The position numbers and the translations under genes were made by a program. Below are positions 47,720 through 59,129 of a stretch of 64,000 nt of DNA, one piece after another. This DNA comes from Bisporella sp. PMI_857 (Eukaryota > Ascomycota > Leotiomycetes > Helotiales > Helotiaceae): positions 310,001 to 374,000 of the forward strand of contig JAJSPD010000023.1 in NCBI GenBank assembly GCA_021307315.1. Reading direction: 5' to 3'. A model generated the notes under the pieces. That model did no database searches, was not told the origin of the DNA, and worked only from the letters and a program-made list of their open reading frames with translations. Positions within the stretch are counted from its first letter, which is position 1; each line of letters begins with the position of its first letter.

Positions 47720-48651
47720 TCTGATGCGGAAAAGATGGAAATTCTCGTTCAGATAGTAGCGATGATTTCAGGCCATAGATTGTGACACCAAGGACGTAAT
47801 CGCAGATGCAAATTAGATAAATATCAATCCATCATAGCTCAAGGACTAGCCAAAATGCACTACGGACTCTCCGCATAAATATGGCGGTGGGCTATTGGAG
47901 AAAACATACTATATGGGCTGGTCGGACGACCTCCGAGCTTTAGCGAATGGGGGAGAATGACGGGAATGCATTTTTCAGCTTGGAAGACTGGCTTTGCCAT
48001 TGGTCATTCTTGACAAAGTTACTTCCACTTTGTACTGGCCCAGACAACTCAATGTGGCAAGGTTGTGCGCCTAGAGGCCATACTTTTAGTTTCTTGTCAA
48101 AGGTTCTGGATCAACCAATGGCTCCCCATGTCATATGAGGATGAGGATGCTCTGAATGCTGCAAAAGCTCCACATTGATTCGTTTCGGCCGGCTTGGTGT
48201 AGGTGCAGTTTTAATTCTAGTTAGGAACCGAGCAGAATATTGTTCCGTCGAGCGCGTGGGAGATGGCATCGGAGGCATCCCGAGCTGTAGGGTTACCCCC
48301 GGAAACACGTATCGTATGCGTCTTGGCTATTGGAGGCCCTCCGAGAATAACCCTGTTCCCGCAGCGGTCAGAGACATAATTGACAATACGCCAGCTCCTC
48401 TTATCCCTAGTAGCTTCTCAGGCCACCGTGCTGTCCGCAGTCACCCCAATGCCGGGAACAAGCTCTCCAAAACTTCTATAAAGTTCCCCGATACCCCAGA
48501 TGCCCCAGGTCTGGGGAATCTAGCTTCTTGGAATCTACCAACGGAAATTATCCTGTCGCGGTTCCAAGTCAACCAGAGCACAGTAACCCTACTGGACTTG
48601 TATTTGCTCCTATTTCTAACCAAGTTCCTAAACTCGGACTCAATCATCACT
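47720..48651. promoter_or_regulatory. Divergent promoter region, dehydrogenase / transporter
   Basis: A 932-bp gap between two start codons on opposite strands. It holds CGG/CCG-type triplets (TTCGGCCGGC at 48182-48191, CCCCCGGAAAC near 48295), candidate sites for the adjacent Zn2Cys6 regulators. A 189-codon plus frame at 48175-48744 overlaps the transporter start in another frame and is not supported. Confidence 0.45.
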
Positions 48652-50239
48652 ATGGGTTCGATCAAATCTGAGAAGCCAGATGTTTGGGAGCATGAATCAC
48701 CGTCAATTGCAGATATTGAGCGGGTAAGTTGCATGTGCCCCTGAGAAGAGATTCATGCTGACGTTACTTTCATAGAAGCCTGGAGACTTCGTCCCTCTTC
48801 CCCTTCCGTCCGATCCATTTGACGAGCTTGCACACTCCAAAGTCAACAGAGCTCTCCTCCGCAAGCAGGACTTCCGCCTTATTCCCCTATGCGCCATGAT
48901 GTACCTCTTAGCTTATCTGGACCGGACAAACATTGGAAATGCAAAAGTTATGAACTTAGAAACACATCAAGATCTCTTATCTTCTACCAACATGACCAAC
49001 TATGAATACACCATTGCCCTGATGGTCTTCCTAATTGCGTACACCGTCTTTGAAGTCCCCTCCAATTATTTCCTCAAGATTATGGGTCCGTCAAAATGGT
49101 TCGCTCTTATAATGGTTGTTTGGGGTGGTATTACCATGTGCCTTGGGAGCGTACAAAATTATGCTGGCCTATCAGCTACCCGCTTTATACTGGGGGTTTT
49201 TGAAGCTGGTCTGGCTCCTGGCTTGGCGTACTATATTTCTTTCTGGTACCGGTCTAATGAACGCTCCATCCGCCTAGCTTTCATTTACTCAACTGCGACT
49301 TTAGCAGGTGCTTTCGGTGGTCTACTCGCATATGGCATCTCACACATGAACAACACCGCTGGCATGGCTGGCTGGCGATGGCTCTTCTTACTCGAAGGAG
49401 CTCCGTCCATACTCTTTGGCATTCTGATACTCTTTATCCTTCCTGACTATCCTGAGGAGACGAAGTTTTTGACTGCTGAAGAAAGCCAGCTGGCTGTGCA
49501 GCGCATGGAGTTCAACGGATCCAAAGGCAAAGCGGCAAAGATGACCTGGCCAGAAGCAAAGGCGACTTTGACGGATTGGCGTCTGTATTGCCACTACGTT
49601 ATTTATTTTACCAAATCCTGTCCTTTCTCCAGCTTGTCACTATTCGCACCTTCAATCACCAGCGGTCTAGGATATGATTCCTTTAATGCTCAACTCATGA
49701 CTGTACCCCCTTGTAAGTTTCTACCTCATAATTTCTCATAACATCCTCATTAATCCGGGACTCTAGACGCTGCTGCTTTCGTTGTCACTATCTCCGCCTC
49801 TTACTGGTGCGATAAACACAATAAACGTGCCATATCAACGATCTTCCTTATGCTGGTCGGAGCAATTGGTTTCATAGCATCGGCTACCCTTCCCGCTACC
49901 GCTTATATCCCTCGCTATATTTGTTTGATCATCGCTTGCTGTGGTACCTTTGCGACAATTCCCATTCTACTTGGGTGGCTTTCTGCAAACTTGCATTCTA
50001 CATCTGCACAAGGGCTTGCTCTTGCGTTGAACATATCCTTTGGCGCTCCTGGTCAGATTACTGGAATCTGGATCTACACTGCAAATGAGAAGAAGACTGG
50101 CTACCCTACCGGTCATTGGGTTAATGGCGGATTGCTTTTGCTCGGTGCGGCCTTGACGACTGCTCTGGTGATGTTATATAGCCATCGAAATCGGAAAGTT
50201 GAGAAAGGTCTATTAGTCAGCCCAAAGTATGCTCTATAG
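48652..50239 (+). CDS. MFS anion:cation symporter, DAL5/TNA1-like
   Basis: Exons 48652-48723, 48776-49712 and 49767-50239 give 493 residues; introns are 52 and 54 bp. The family signature LLAYLDRTNIGNAKV follows the first helix, with VPSNYFLKIMGPSKW after helix 2 and RFILGVFEAGLAPGLAYYIS in helix 4. About 12 membrane helices are visible, and the loop after helix 6 is the usual 50-60 residues (PDYPEETKFLTAEES). Members of this family import organic anions such as allantoate, nicotinate, pantothenate or sugar acids. Here it is flanked by a dehydrogenase and an aldolase, so a sugar-acid or hydroxy-acid substrate is a reasonable guess. Confidence 0.9.
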
Positions 50240-51434
50240 TAACCCAGCCTCTGTTTGTTAAGCACGATGTTTGAGCGCACGAACGAAAGATGTACAAAGA
50301 GATAAACCTCTTGCATATACAGGATTTCAGCAAGCTTCGACGAGTATTATGAGAACGGAATGCGCGCCGCATGAAGAATATGTCGAAATGAAAATAGATT
50401 TAGCTGGCCAAACAAAGAAGTGAACAAAGCTGTCTCAAATTATGTGAAATGCTATTTAGTTATTTTGCGAAACACATTAGATTTTGCTTTGACATCACTA
50501 AACACAATCTTCTGTCGCATTACTAACGAAATGGAAACTTAAGAAGATTGAGAAAAACAAATGTCTCATCCTAAAAGCGCTAGTATGTTTTGCAGTCGAG
50601 TGTCCTCACAATAAGCCTGGTCCAGATAGTGCATGTTACAAACAGGCATGATGCTACAAATACAAACGCTGGCAGCCATGTGACTATAATAATATATAGG
50701 GCAAATATCAATATTATAGGAGCAAATAAATCAAAGCGCATCTCAGGATACCGCTACATAGTTTGATCACTACGTCATCACACTTTAATGGGTTCATCAA
50801 TGTCCCCCATTCAAATCCTCCCCACTAGGCTAGATTCCGCGCACCTTAGACCATGGCTCATTCAACACATGGCCTGGGAGCATCATCACCCCCTAGGAAA
50901 CTGATAGTCCTAAGACATGGCATCCCAGTGGCACTCTTGCTTCTAGAACTGGTTGTTCTCGGCACCATTGTGTCGCAGGTCCTGAGGGAGAATGGAACCG
51001 CCAACACGGCCGTTATAATAGTTTAATGAACTGTCAACCAGTCTTGAAAGTCGGCCTTGCAACGACTATCGCTGATGCCTTAGCCTCTTCTCTCTGTATA
51101 GTTTCTCATGTCGCATACACTAATTAGGTGCTGAGCAAATACTACAAAAGGGGGCCAAGGGGTGAAGGAAAGAGGGGGTGAGCAGTGGCCACTTTTCAAA
51201 CCCCACCCCCACCTCTGTAACCTGACATAAGATGTACGAGAAATGTGATGTCCCTATTTTTCGGACCTTCTCCGAGATCCCACATCTCGCCAAGCGTGAG
51301 GCCGCTGATAATGCCCGGCGCGAAATGATCAAGGTATAAGAGGAAGTCAAGAATGTAGGTCTCGTTTCTTGTTCAGCTATGCTTGCGTAGGGCGAGTTCT
51401 TCGCTTTTGTGTGTTCTTGTACAAGTTATTGAAA
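50240..51434. other. Spacer with relic of a small membrane protein
   Basis: No intact gene. A possible relic is described at 50853-51124. A further open stretch at about 51232-51336 (MYEKCDVPIFRTFSEIPHLA) may be part of the same relic. The last part is the promoter of the aldolase gene. Confidence 0.45.
50853..51124 (+). pseudogene. Possible frameshifted relic of a membrane protein
   Basis: From ATG 50853 a 58-codon frame reads MAHSTHGLGASSPPRK and then a hydrophobic helix IPVALLLLELVVLGTIVSQV before a TAA at 51023-51025. One base out of register the sequence continues as a second hydrophobic stretch, VGLATTIADALASSLCIVSH, to a TAG near 51124. The two halves look like helices of one protein separated by a one-base frame change. 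Chance cannot be excluded and no family is recognised. Confidence 0.3.
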
Positions 51435-52410
51435 ATGGCAATCCAAAACAATTTACTCCGGAACGTCGCGAATGGAAAAATTTGTACAGTAAGATAAAGC
51501 TTTCAAACCAACCTTTCTTTCTGACGCCAGCCCTTCCTGAAAATACTGACTTCTCCTTTGAGGCTCTTGGAGTCAAACTTATCCCAACAAGCGAAATCGT
51601 GTCCATAGCGAAGGATGCAGGCTACGACTCGCTATTTATTGAACTTGAGCATTCATCATTTTCATTAAGTCAAGCTAGTCAATTGTGTGCGGCCGGTATC
51701 ATGTCAGGCATCACTCCTTTTGTTCGGGTACCGTATCAGTGTGGGAACGGTTTTGTACAACGTGTACTAGATGGGGGTGCAATGGGAGTGATATTTCCAC
51801 ACATTAGTTCCGCCAGTCAGTTCTTTACCAGGCTGCATGCTTCCCTTGTTACGCCACTGAAAGAAGAGGAAGAATAGCTAACTAGTCTATAGAAGAAGCA
51901 CAGGCCGCAGTCTCTATATGCAAATTTCCGCCTCTCGCCCCAGGAGAATCAAAACTTGTCGCCGGCAAGCGCTCTCTGACAGCTGGTTTACCTCATTTTA
52001 GATACATACCTACTCCACCTACTGAGATCATGACAGAGCTCGACGCGAAAGGCTCGACTGTTTTCCTGATGATTGAGACTTCTGATGCGATCACAAATGT
52101 TGATGCGATCGCTGCAGTACCAGGTGTCGATGTGTTACTGATTGGAGCGAATGATCTATCGCTAGAATTGGGGATCCAAGGACAATGGGATAATCCGCGT
52201 TTCAAAAGTGTCTTAGAGCAGGTTGCGAATGCTTGTAAGAAAAGCGGCATTATAATGGGTTTGGCTGGGCTGTATACGAGGCCGGACATTTGCGAAGACG
52301 CCATCAACAGACTAGGGGTGAGATACATTCTGGGAAATTTGGACGTAGGACTGGTTGCGTCTGCAGCAAAAGCAAATGTGTTGGCGTTAAAAGCTCTGAA
52401 AAATGATTGA
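51435..52410 (+). CDS. HpcH/HpaI-family class II aldolase
   Basis: Metal-dependent aldolase that splits 2-keto-3-deoxy acids into pyruvate (or a related 2-oxo acid) and an aldehyde. Exons 51435-51488, 51563-51815 and 51893-52410 give 274 residues; introns are 74 and 77 bp. The joins read GKICT-ALGVKL and HISSA-KEAQAAV. Motifs: DSLFIELEHSS (catalytic His), FVRVPYQCGN (substrate Arg), VLDGGAMGVIFPH, FLMIETSDAI (metal Glu), VDVLLIGANDLS (metal Asp) and GLAGLYTRP. Length fits fungal relatives such as L-rhamnose-pathway KDR aldolases; the actual substrate is unknown. The first unspliced frame misreads the intron as coding. Confidence 0.92.
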
Positions 52411-52752
52411 TTTATCTTGAGTAAAGCACAAAGAGAATAATGGCGCTTGTTAGGTGTAACGATCAAGAATGGCAAGCTTGCTTTGTAACATTACCTCTCT
52501 CTCTCTCTCTCTATATATATATAAGATTAAATAAACCACTTTCGCCACATAAAAATTGTTGCCCGGTAACCATGCGTTTATTTTAAGAAAATTTTTATAT
52601 AACTGTTTTCGAAAATGGCGTAATAACTACCACTGCGCTGTTTTGAAATTCTGACAATATAAAAAGCTTAGATTTCCAGCTTTCTAGTAAGCTTACAACT
52701 AGCCTGTCTCGTATTATATTAGTTTAAGTTATAAATGATTTATTAAAGTGGA

Positions 52753-53042
52753 TGTTACGAATCCAATTCCTGGACCTGGTCAGGCGGCTAATAGGGAGGT
52801 TCTATTACGAGAATAGTAAACTAAAAATAGAAGGTTGAGGATCAAGAGAATTCAAGTAGGTAGATCTCTTGCGGATTACGTGCTTATATGTGCACGAACA
52901 TAGCTTGGTTATATGGTCACGTGGTGCGTGACGTGTATACATGCCCACCCTTATACACGTATATAGCTTTTGTTCCTCATTTGATCTCTTGTCAATAGGA
53001 GTATTGTATTGTGTTGTACTATACCGAGTACGCCGCGTAACA
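52753..53042. mobile_element. Candidate solo LTR (290 bp), no target duplication
   Basis: Starts TGTTACG and ends CGTAACA, a perfect 7-bp inverted repeat with canonical TG...CA ends. Length suits a fungal LTR. The flanking 5 bases differ (GTGGA before, CGTTT after), so the ends or the insertion history are uncertain. No internal retrotransposon sequence is present. Confidence 0.4.
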
Positions 53043-53110
53043 CGTTTAAAATATATTGTTATATTTTAAAATGTTTAAGTTTATATATAACTTGTATATA
53101 TACTAATTTA

Positions 53111-53434
53111 TGTCACGACACGCGCTGTGGATCTACAGATACAGTGGTGGTATCATACGAGAATCTAAAGCAAGAAGGGAGACGAGGCGCTCTAAGAGTG
53201 TGTCAGGAATCGGCTTATGTAAGTAGGCCAAGGAGCTAGAAATCACTTCCCCTCATTTACGGCTTAGAACTGTAGACAATATCATTATCCTTAACACTCT
53301 TACAGGCTTGTATATTCCATCGCCGTGATACCCCTCACAGATCCTCTAATTGATTCCCTGCCTAATAGAACCCATTTCTGACAGAGAGCTCGGCTAATGG
53401 AGGTCACGTATGCTCCAGAACATGGGACGTGACA
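53111..53434. mobile_element. Solo LTR (324 bp) with 5-bp target duplication
   Basis: Starts TGTCACG and ends CGTGACA, a perfect 7-bp inverted repeat with TG...CA ends. It is flanked directly by ATTTA on both sides (53106-53110 and 53435-53439), a perfect 5-bp target-site duplication. This is what a solo LTR left by recombination of a retrotransposon looks like; TGTCACGA-type ends are common among fungal Ty3/gypsy LTRs. No gag or pol sequence lies nearby. A short-TIR DNA element is a less likely alternative. Confidence 0.65.
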
Positions 53435-54044
53435 ATTTAGCTATCTGCTTTTATTATTAAAAAATGTAATTGTTAATCTATACAAAATTTAAAAATCGAT
53501 ATTGCACAAACTACAAATTTTTAATCCGCGGCTTAGAAATTAAAAATGACACGTTTTAAAGCTAGTTAGTTGTGGAGGCGTATCTCTCGGCCCGTAAGGT
53601 CAGAGTGCAGGCTTCTGTTGGCCCCATCAGCCCCTGTACTTGCGTCGCTAAAAGGACCAACGGAGATAAAACAGCACTTATTAATTAAGTAAATAGTTAT
53701 AAGGCAGATCTTTATAGAAAGTGCCATATGTCAACGGCTTCTCGTATATTGGCTGCTATTTGTCGGTAACTTCTGGGGTATGACTAGAGAAAGTATATTG
53801 CCGTGCTGGGTGCCGATGAACGGCGCCCTTCACATTACAAACTAACTAGAAAATTTTCATCCCATTTTAAATCAGTTTCCACACCATATGAAACTTATTG
53901 ATCCGGCATCATAGCGAAACTAACACTCAAAGCTGCGAGTTATTCTCACTATATACTAGAAAGTATATTTACAATAATACGCAGGCCGGTTGCCCTCCAT
54001 AGAAAGCAGTCCGTCTCACTCACTTAAGTCATCAACACGGCGCC

Positions 54045-55658
54045 ATGTCAACAACTAGGCTAGAACAACCGCATGCCATTGAACTAAGCCAATTTGGACC
54101 TCCGATCTCCTCACAAGGATCCATAACTACATTGGAGCCTCAATCGGTGATCTGGCCGGAGCCAGAAATTCTTACTCTGGCACTCACGGGCTCTCAATCA
54201 TCCCCTATCTCGAAATTTAGAACAGCAACCATCATCTGCACGGTATCATGTGTGAGTCTTCAATACAGCATGTTGAGTGGTATTCTAGTTGTCGGCCTGC
54301 CAACTATGGCGAAAGAACTTGAGCTCTCCGAGGCCCTCCTTCTATGGCCAGCGTCGGTGTCCTCTCTTGCTTGCGGGTGCACGTTACTTCTTTCAGGATC
54401 TGTGTCCGATGTTATCGGCGGGCGGAAGATTTATTTGACCGGCAGTCTCCTCCTTACTTTAACGACAATCGCGGTCGGTGTCTGCCAGACAGGACTGCAG
54501 CTCATTCTCTTCCGCGCAGCGCAAGGGCTAGCGCTCTCGTTGTGTCTTCCCTCCTCAGTGCAGTTGATCACCAGCAACATCCCAACAGGTTCGTACCGAA
54601 ATGCGGCATTTGCTTGTTTGGGTGCAGGACAGCCCTTAGGCTTCAGTGTCGGTCTCGTCATGGGCGGCGTTTTCGTCCAAAGCATCGGTTGGCGATGGGG
54701 ATACTACATCGGTGCGGGGCTGACCTTCATCATCTTTATTTTTTCGATCTTCAGCATACCCGTAGACACGAAAACGGAAAGCCAGTCCTTCGCTCAAATA
54801 ATTGAGCGCATGAAGACTGAGATTGACTGGATTGGATGCCTGCTCCTAAGCACCTCCTTAGGCCTGACCTCATATGTCTTCTCCATCCTCGCAGACAATG
54901 CAACGAAATTCCTGGCCCCATTATGCTTAACTCTGTTTTCGATTTCCATCGCCCTCATTCCACTCTTCATTTGGTATACCCGCCGTCAAGAACGCCTTGG
55001 CCGCACCGCCATCATCCCTCCATCGCTATGGGGCAACGCAGTCTTCACCTCCCTTTGTATCACAGTATTCTTCATATGGGGAATCTTCAATGCAGTACAA
55101 TTCTTCTTGACGCTCTTCTACCAAGATATACAATCGCTCACCGCCATCCAAACTTCGATTCGATTTTTGCCAATGGTCGTTTCCGGCGCGGCTACAAACT
55201 TCCTCACCGGCTGGTTGGTGAAACGGGTGCGAGCTGATGTTCTCGTTTTGAGCTCTGCCGCTATTACATCGGTTGCTCCACTACTTATGGCGGTCATCAA
55301 GCCTGAATGGTCATACTGGGCATGCGCATTCTTCGCTACTACCTGCGTTCCTGTCTGTGCAGATACGTTATTCACTGTAGCAAACCTTGTTATTACATCG
55401 GTCTTCCCACCGAAGACCCACGGACTTGCTGGAGGCGTGTTTAATACGATTAGTAATATTGGCAACAGTGTGGGATTAGCTGTCACGGCTGTGGTTGCGT
55501 CAAGCGTCAGTATAGCTGAAAAAGGCGAACATAAAAAGGTTCTGATGGATGGATATCGAGCGCAATCCTGGTTCTGCTTTGGTGTGAATATCTTGGTCCT
55601 TGCGGTGGTAGGTCTCGGAATGAGGAAAATTGGTAAGGTTGGAATCAAGATCGATTAG
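54045..55658 (+). CDS. MFS drug:H+ antiporter, DHA2-type (14 helices)
   Basis: Single exon, 537 residues. The N-terminal 60 residues are cytoplasmic. Helix pairs follow with the family signs: LSGSVSDVIGGRKIYLTG (motif A between helices 2 and 3), ILFRAAQGLALSLCLPSSVQ (helix 4) and GAGQPLGFSVGLVMGGVF (helix 5, motif C-like). About 14 hydrophobic segments can be counted, matching DHA2 proteins such as Atr1/Sge1-like exporters. No biosynthetic gene sits next to it, so export of toxic compounds or of a metabolite made elsewhere is a guess. Confidence 0.88.
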   Translation: MSTTRLEQPHAIELSQFGPPISSQGSITTLEPQSVIWPEPEILTLALTGSQSSPISKFRTATIICTVSCVSLQYSMLSGILVVGLPTMAKELELSEALLLWPASVSSLACGCTLLLSGSVSDVIGGRKIYLTGSLLLTLTTIAVGVCQTGLQLILFRAAQGLALSLCLPSSVQLITSNIPTGSYRNAAFACLGAGQPLGFSVGLVMGGVFVQSIGWRWGYYIGAGLTFIIFIFSIFSIPVDTKTESQSFAQIIERMKTEIDWIGCLLLSTSLGLTSYVFSILADNATKFLAPLCLTLFSISIALIPLFIWYTRRQERLGRTAIIPPSLWGNAVFTSLCITVFFIWGIFNAVQFFLTLFYQDIQSLTAIQTSIRFLPMVVSGAATNFLTGWLVKRVRADVLVLSSAAITSVAPLLMAVIKPEWSYWACAFFATTCVPVCADTLFTVANLVITSVFPPKTHGLAGGVFNTISNIGNSVGLAVTAVVASSVSIAEKGEHKKVLMDGYRAQSWFCFGVNILVLAVVGLGMRKIGKVGIKID

Positions 55659-57002
55659 AAGGCGAAGCTTGAATATTATAAATTTTGGATATAGTTAGAT
55701 CGGTTCTCGCCCTCTCTTTGTCTCCTCCCTCTTCCCTGCCTCGTGATATCCTTCCTTCTTCCTCAGGTTCTGTTATTTGCAAATAGCACATTATCAAAGG
55801 TATTTCTGAATGGCTTACGGGGATTTTGGGCATCGAAAGCACAACAAATCCATTTCTTTCCAGTCATGCATCATTTCGTAGCTTATATTCAGTGAAGTTA
55901 ATTACCACTTTGTCCCGTCTGGAAGGGTCACGCTAGAGCCACCATGACATACATAGAGAGTTTCTATGTAAGCTATACAGTCATAATGGCTAGGGTGCTC
56001 TGGCTCGCTTGAGTAACCGTGTTTCGAAGTAGGCTGATTGTTTTAATTACACCCCGTCCCTACAGTCTTATAACCATGTCAAGAGATGTACCGCCTCAAG
56101 GAGTAGGATGGCTTGGTGATTCGTCCGATTCGTCTCAGGGATCTATAAACAGTGAAATGGTCACCTATGCTAAAATTAACCAAGGATGGTAGGTTCAAAT
56201 TGGCGTGTAGATGCTATTGGTGATTAAAGAATTGCTGATTCGTCTCACCACATGATGGTGACCCAGAGTGAAGTTTTGCATGATTCCGGAATTAAAATTG
56301 TGCCTCACTGAAGGTATCTCTCTGGAGACTTCAGGCTCCTACCAACGTGGTTCTCGGGAAGCACAGCCCATTAGTTTACTATCGGTCTTTGGACATGGGA
56401 ACTGACCCTTATCACGGAATCATCACAACTTTATCCAGACATAGGATACTTGTGACCATAATTGATGAGGCTCTTATATACAATATATTGGATAAACTCA
56501 AATCGGGCATAGAATTGACTAATATAAAATCTCATAATTGGCTCATTTCATGGTGTCTGTCGCTTGAAGGACATTGTGCAATGTACCATTACTTTTGACC
56601 TATTAAAACGGATCACAAATTGTCCAGCCAAGTGTCACGTGGTCGTATCATTTTCAGTGACCCGGAATTATATCTTGTCTTTTCAACCTATTATTTATTT
56701 TGAACATCGAAAGTAAGGGGGAATTTGATGAGATTATACAATTTAGCAAAGTCGAATCAGGAAAGAATTTGCAGATGTATTAGTCTATGCCCGCCCCACT
56801 TCAACCCCTGAATTAAGCGAGTTCGTGGTCGCAAGGAAGGCATCCCCTCCCAAACGTCTTAGAATTCTAGATCACAAGTAAAGGTCGTGAAGTTCTACGC
56901 AAACGCCAATATTCAAATAATCTAATTGAGGCACCGTTTCCTATATCAAACGGTAATTTTTCCCTTACCAGGAGGCGATCCTCGTCCAGCGCCTCTCTTC
57001 GG
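55659..57002. other. Convergent spacer, nothing recognised
   Basis: About 1.3 kb between the MFS gene and the next gene on the opposite strand. Only short motif-free frames. Confidence 0.55.
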
Positions 57003-57956
57003 TCAAGGTGCCTCGTCAGATGGTAGGACAAAAGGATCCTCCATCTCCTCAACCTCCGAAAGCTCATCCTCGCTATCCTTGACCTCATCCATGCCATCTT
57101 CCTTGCCAGTCCTCTCCTCCTCCAGCCTCATACGCTGTCTTGCCTTCTTTTGCAAGTTTATGCGTTGGCACTCACTGCAATATTTGGGATAAGCGCGGGT
57201 TCTACCATTAAAGTCGCAGTACTGGCTCTCTGGGCGAAAGATCCGACAGGTACCACACTGGAACTGCAAGGCTCCGTCCTTGACTCGTTGGGCTCGGCTG
57301 GAGTTCTGAAGCCATTGGAGACGATCAGGCGGAGTCACAAGATCGGTGGTGGAGGATTTCTTGGACGGTTTGCCGGCGGGCGTGCCGGGAGCAGATGTTT
57401 CGGATGCACTGGGCTGTATTGCAGCTTGGTTTTGACTCTTTATAGGAGGATCGACGAACGCACCAGGGGCCTGTTCTATATTAGTAATTAATCAAAAATG
57501 CACCTTTGGAGAACATACTCTGACCTGGAGATACTGGGCATGCTCCTCGTCCGTCGCTACTACTGGGTACCGAGCTCGATACAGTTGGAAACGTGTGCCA
57601 TACGCAACTCTGTTGCCAGCATCAGGACTCTGCAACACGGCTCGAGTCGCTACATTTTGTAGGTCCATTGCAGCGCCGACAATATCATGGTCACCACGGT
57701 TCTCATACTCAGTAAAACGAAGCACGGCTTCAAGCAATAACGTGGCTTGGCGATTTTGACGGATCGTCGTGAGAATCCAGCGGATCGATTCTCTCTCCCC
57801 ATCCAATTCGTTGGTGGGATAAAATCTGGCTGGTGTGGGTGTATTTACTAGATTTCGAATCAAGGCGTTCATAATTCTTCTCATTGAATCAGCATCTCCG
57901 ACCACGGTACTTCGAAAAATGGGATCATGGGCGGATGGCTTTAGTTGGGGCGGCAT
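57003..57956 (-). CDS. Unrecognised protein with a CxxC zinc-binding module
   Basis: Exons 57956-57519 and 57470-57003 give 301 residues (48-bp intron, GTATGT donor; join YLQVR-APGAF). The first half is helical: DADSMRRIMNALIRNL, IRWILTTIRQNRQATLLLEA. A Pro/Ser/Thr linker follows, then FQCGTCRIFRPESQYCDFNG and PKYCSECQRINLQKKARQR, a C-x2-C...C...C-x2-C arrangement like Stc1-type or other small zinc modules, and an acidic tail. The frame is open upstream of the chosen ATG (WATWLYKSCSLDFRVENLTN) until a TGA, so a 5' exon may be missing. Function is unknown; an RNA- or chromatin-linked role would be a guess from the zinc module only. Confidence 0.7.
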
Positions 57957-59129
57957 TTTACGGCCGTCTGCAGTCTGGTTAGTCAAGTTCTCGACTCTGA
58001 AATCTAGACTGCAGCTCTTGTACAGCCACGTAGCCCATGACAGATGCTCGGATGTTTGAAAAACCGAACCATGGACTGCGAGACTTTCTCGTGAGCCTCA
58101 TCCTCAGTTCATAGGGTGGGCGAATAGAATATATAATGAGTGGGTTAGGGCAGATGCTGAAGCTGCATTTACTGCAATTAAAGGATAATTGAGGATTGGT
58201 GGTACAAAAGTAAAATTGAAGCTTGGTGGTGTGTAGATATGTGACGGAAAGATATGACATGGAGTATGCATGATATCGAAAATTCGAGCCTCGTGCATGA
58301 GACTTGAGAAGGATATTGGGTTCTGATCACGTACCTCTAATGTAGATCGTCTAATCCTGAATGAAGATGTATAAAATAATTTGCTGGCTCTTTAAGAGAC
58401 TTACGTGGCACAGGGATCGCTGGCCACTGAAGTTATCTCCCGGAAATGGAAAAGAACAAGAAGTTTAGGACAGTATCGTTTTGTGCTTCCCAAGTAGGAG
58501 TTCAAAGGGCCCTTCCATCTTCTGCAGAGACCCAATACTAAGCGGCTCGGCGACAAATTGAATATGACAACAATCGTAAACCGTGAGTATTTCTGGAAGT
58601 GAAAGGTGGCCGACGAGCGGACAATAGGCTCGCTTAAGATAGGGGGAAATCTCTGAGTTGAAGAAATTCAATATGAAACTTCCAACTCCGTTGAGGCAGA
58701 AATGGTGAATATTCGGTCTGCAAAAATATACGTTACGTCGATGGACAGCCTTGGAGTAAACATAAAAGACAGAGGTGGTGTAAGTTTGCTGAACGCATAG
58801 ATGCATTGATACGCATGTGCATAAATAAAGCATCATAGTGAGGATATCTTGTTCACATGCTTTGTCTGATTCTGTATTTTATGTAAGTAGCACCATTATT
58901 GAGACTATCTTTATGTGAAATCATATCTGCCGTTATCATAGTTTACAGACCCAAGTTTGTGTCCTATAACTTCATCACTATATGTTTACATTGTAGCATT
59001 ATCATATTGCCTTTCGGTAGGTCCCTGCATTGACAAAACTATAAAGCAGCCCAGCGACTATGATAAACTAGTCTATTTCTTCGCGAGGCCAAACCATTTA
59101 ACTCAGGCTTCATAGCACTAACCACAAAA
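57957..59129. other. Spacer, no supported gene
   Basis: Promoter of the CxxC protein gene and 3' flank of the secreted-protein gene. A 123-codon minus frame at 58465-58836 contains some ordered-looking sequence near its end (RAYCPLVGHLSLPEILTVYD) but starts in low-complexity Cys/Val/Tyr sequence and lacks splice support; it is not called. Confidence 0.5.

Larger units (their letters stand above)
52411..54044. other. AT-rich spacer with solo-LTR-like elements
   Basis: About 1.6 kb of unusually AT-rich DNA between the aldolase and the DHA2 transporter. It contains a CT/TA microsatellite at 52495-52523 and two elements with TG...CA inverted ends, listed separately. No coding region. The composition would fit repeat-induced point mutation of mobile-element DNA, though I cannot measure it. 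Confidence 0.55.

Noticed and set aside
58465..58836. 123-codon minus-strand frame
   Set aside because: Low-complexity first half, no splice or family support; left uncalled though part of it looks ordered.
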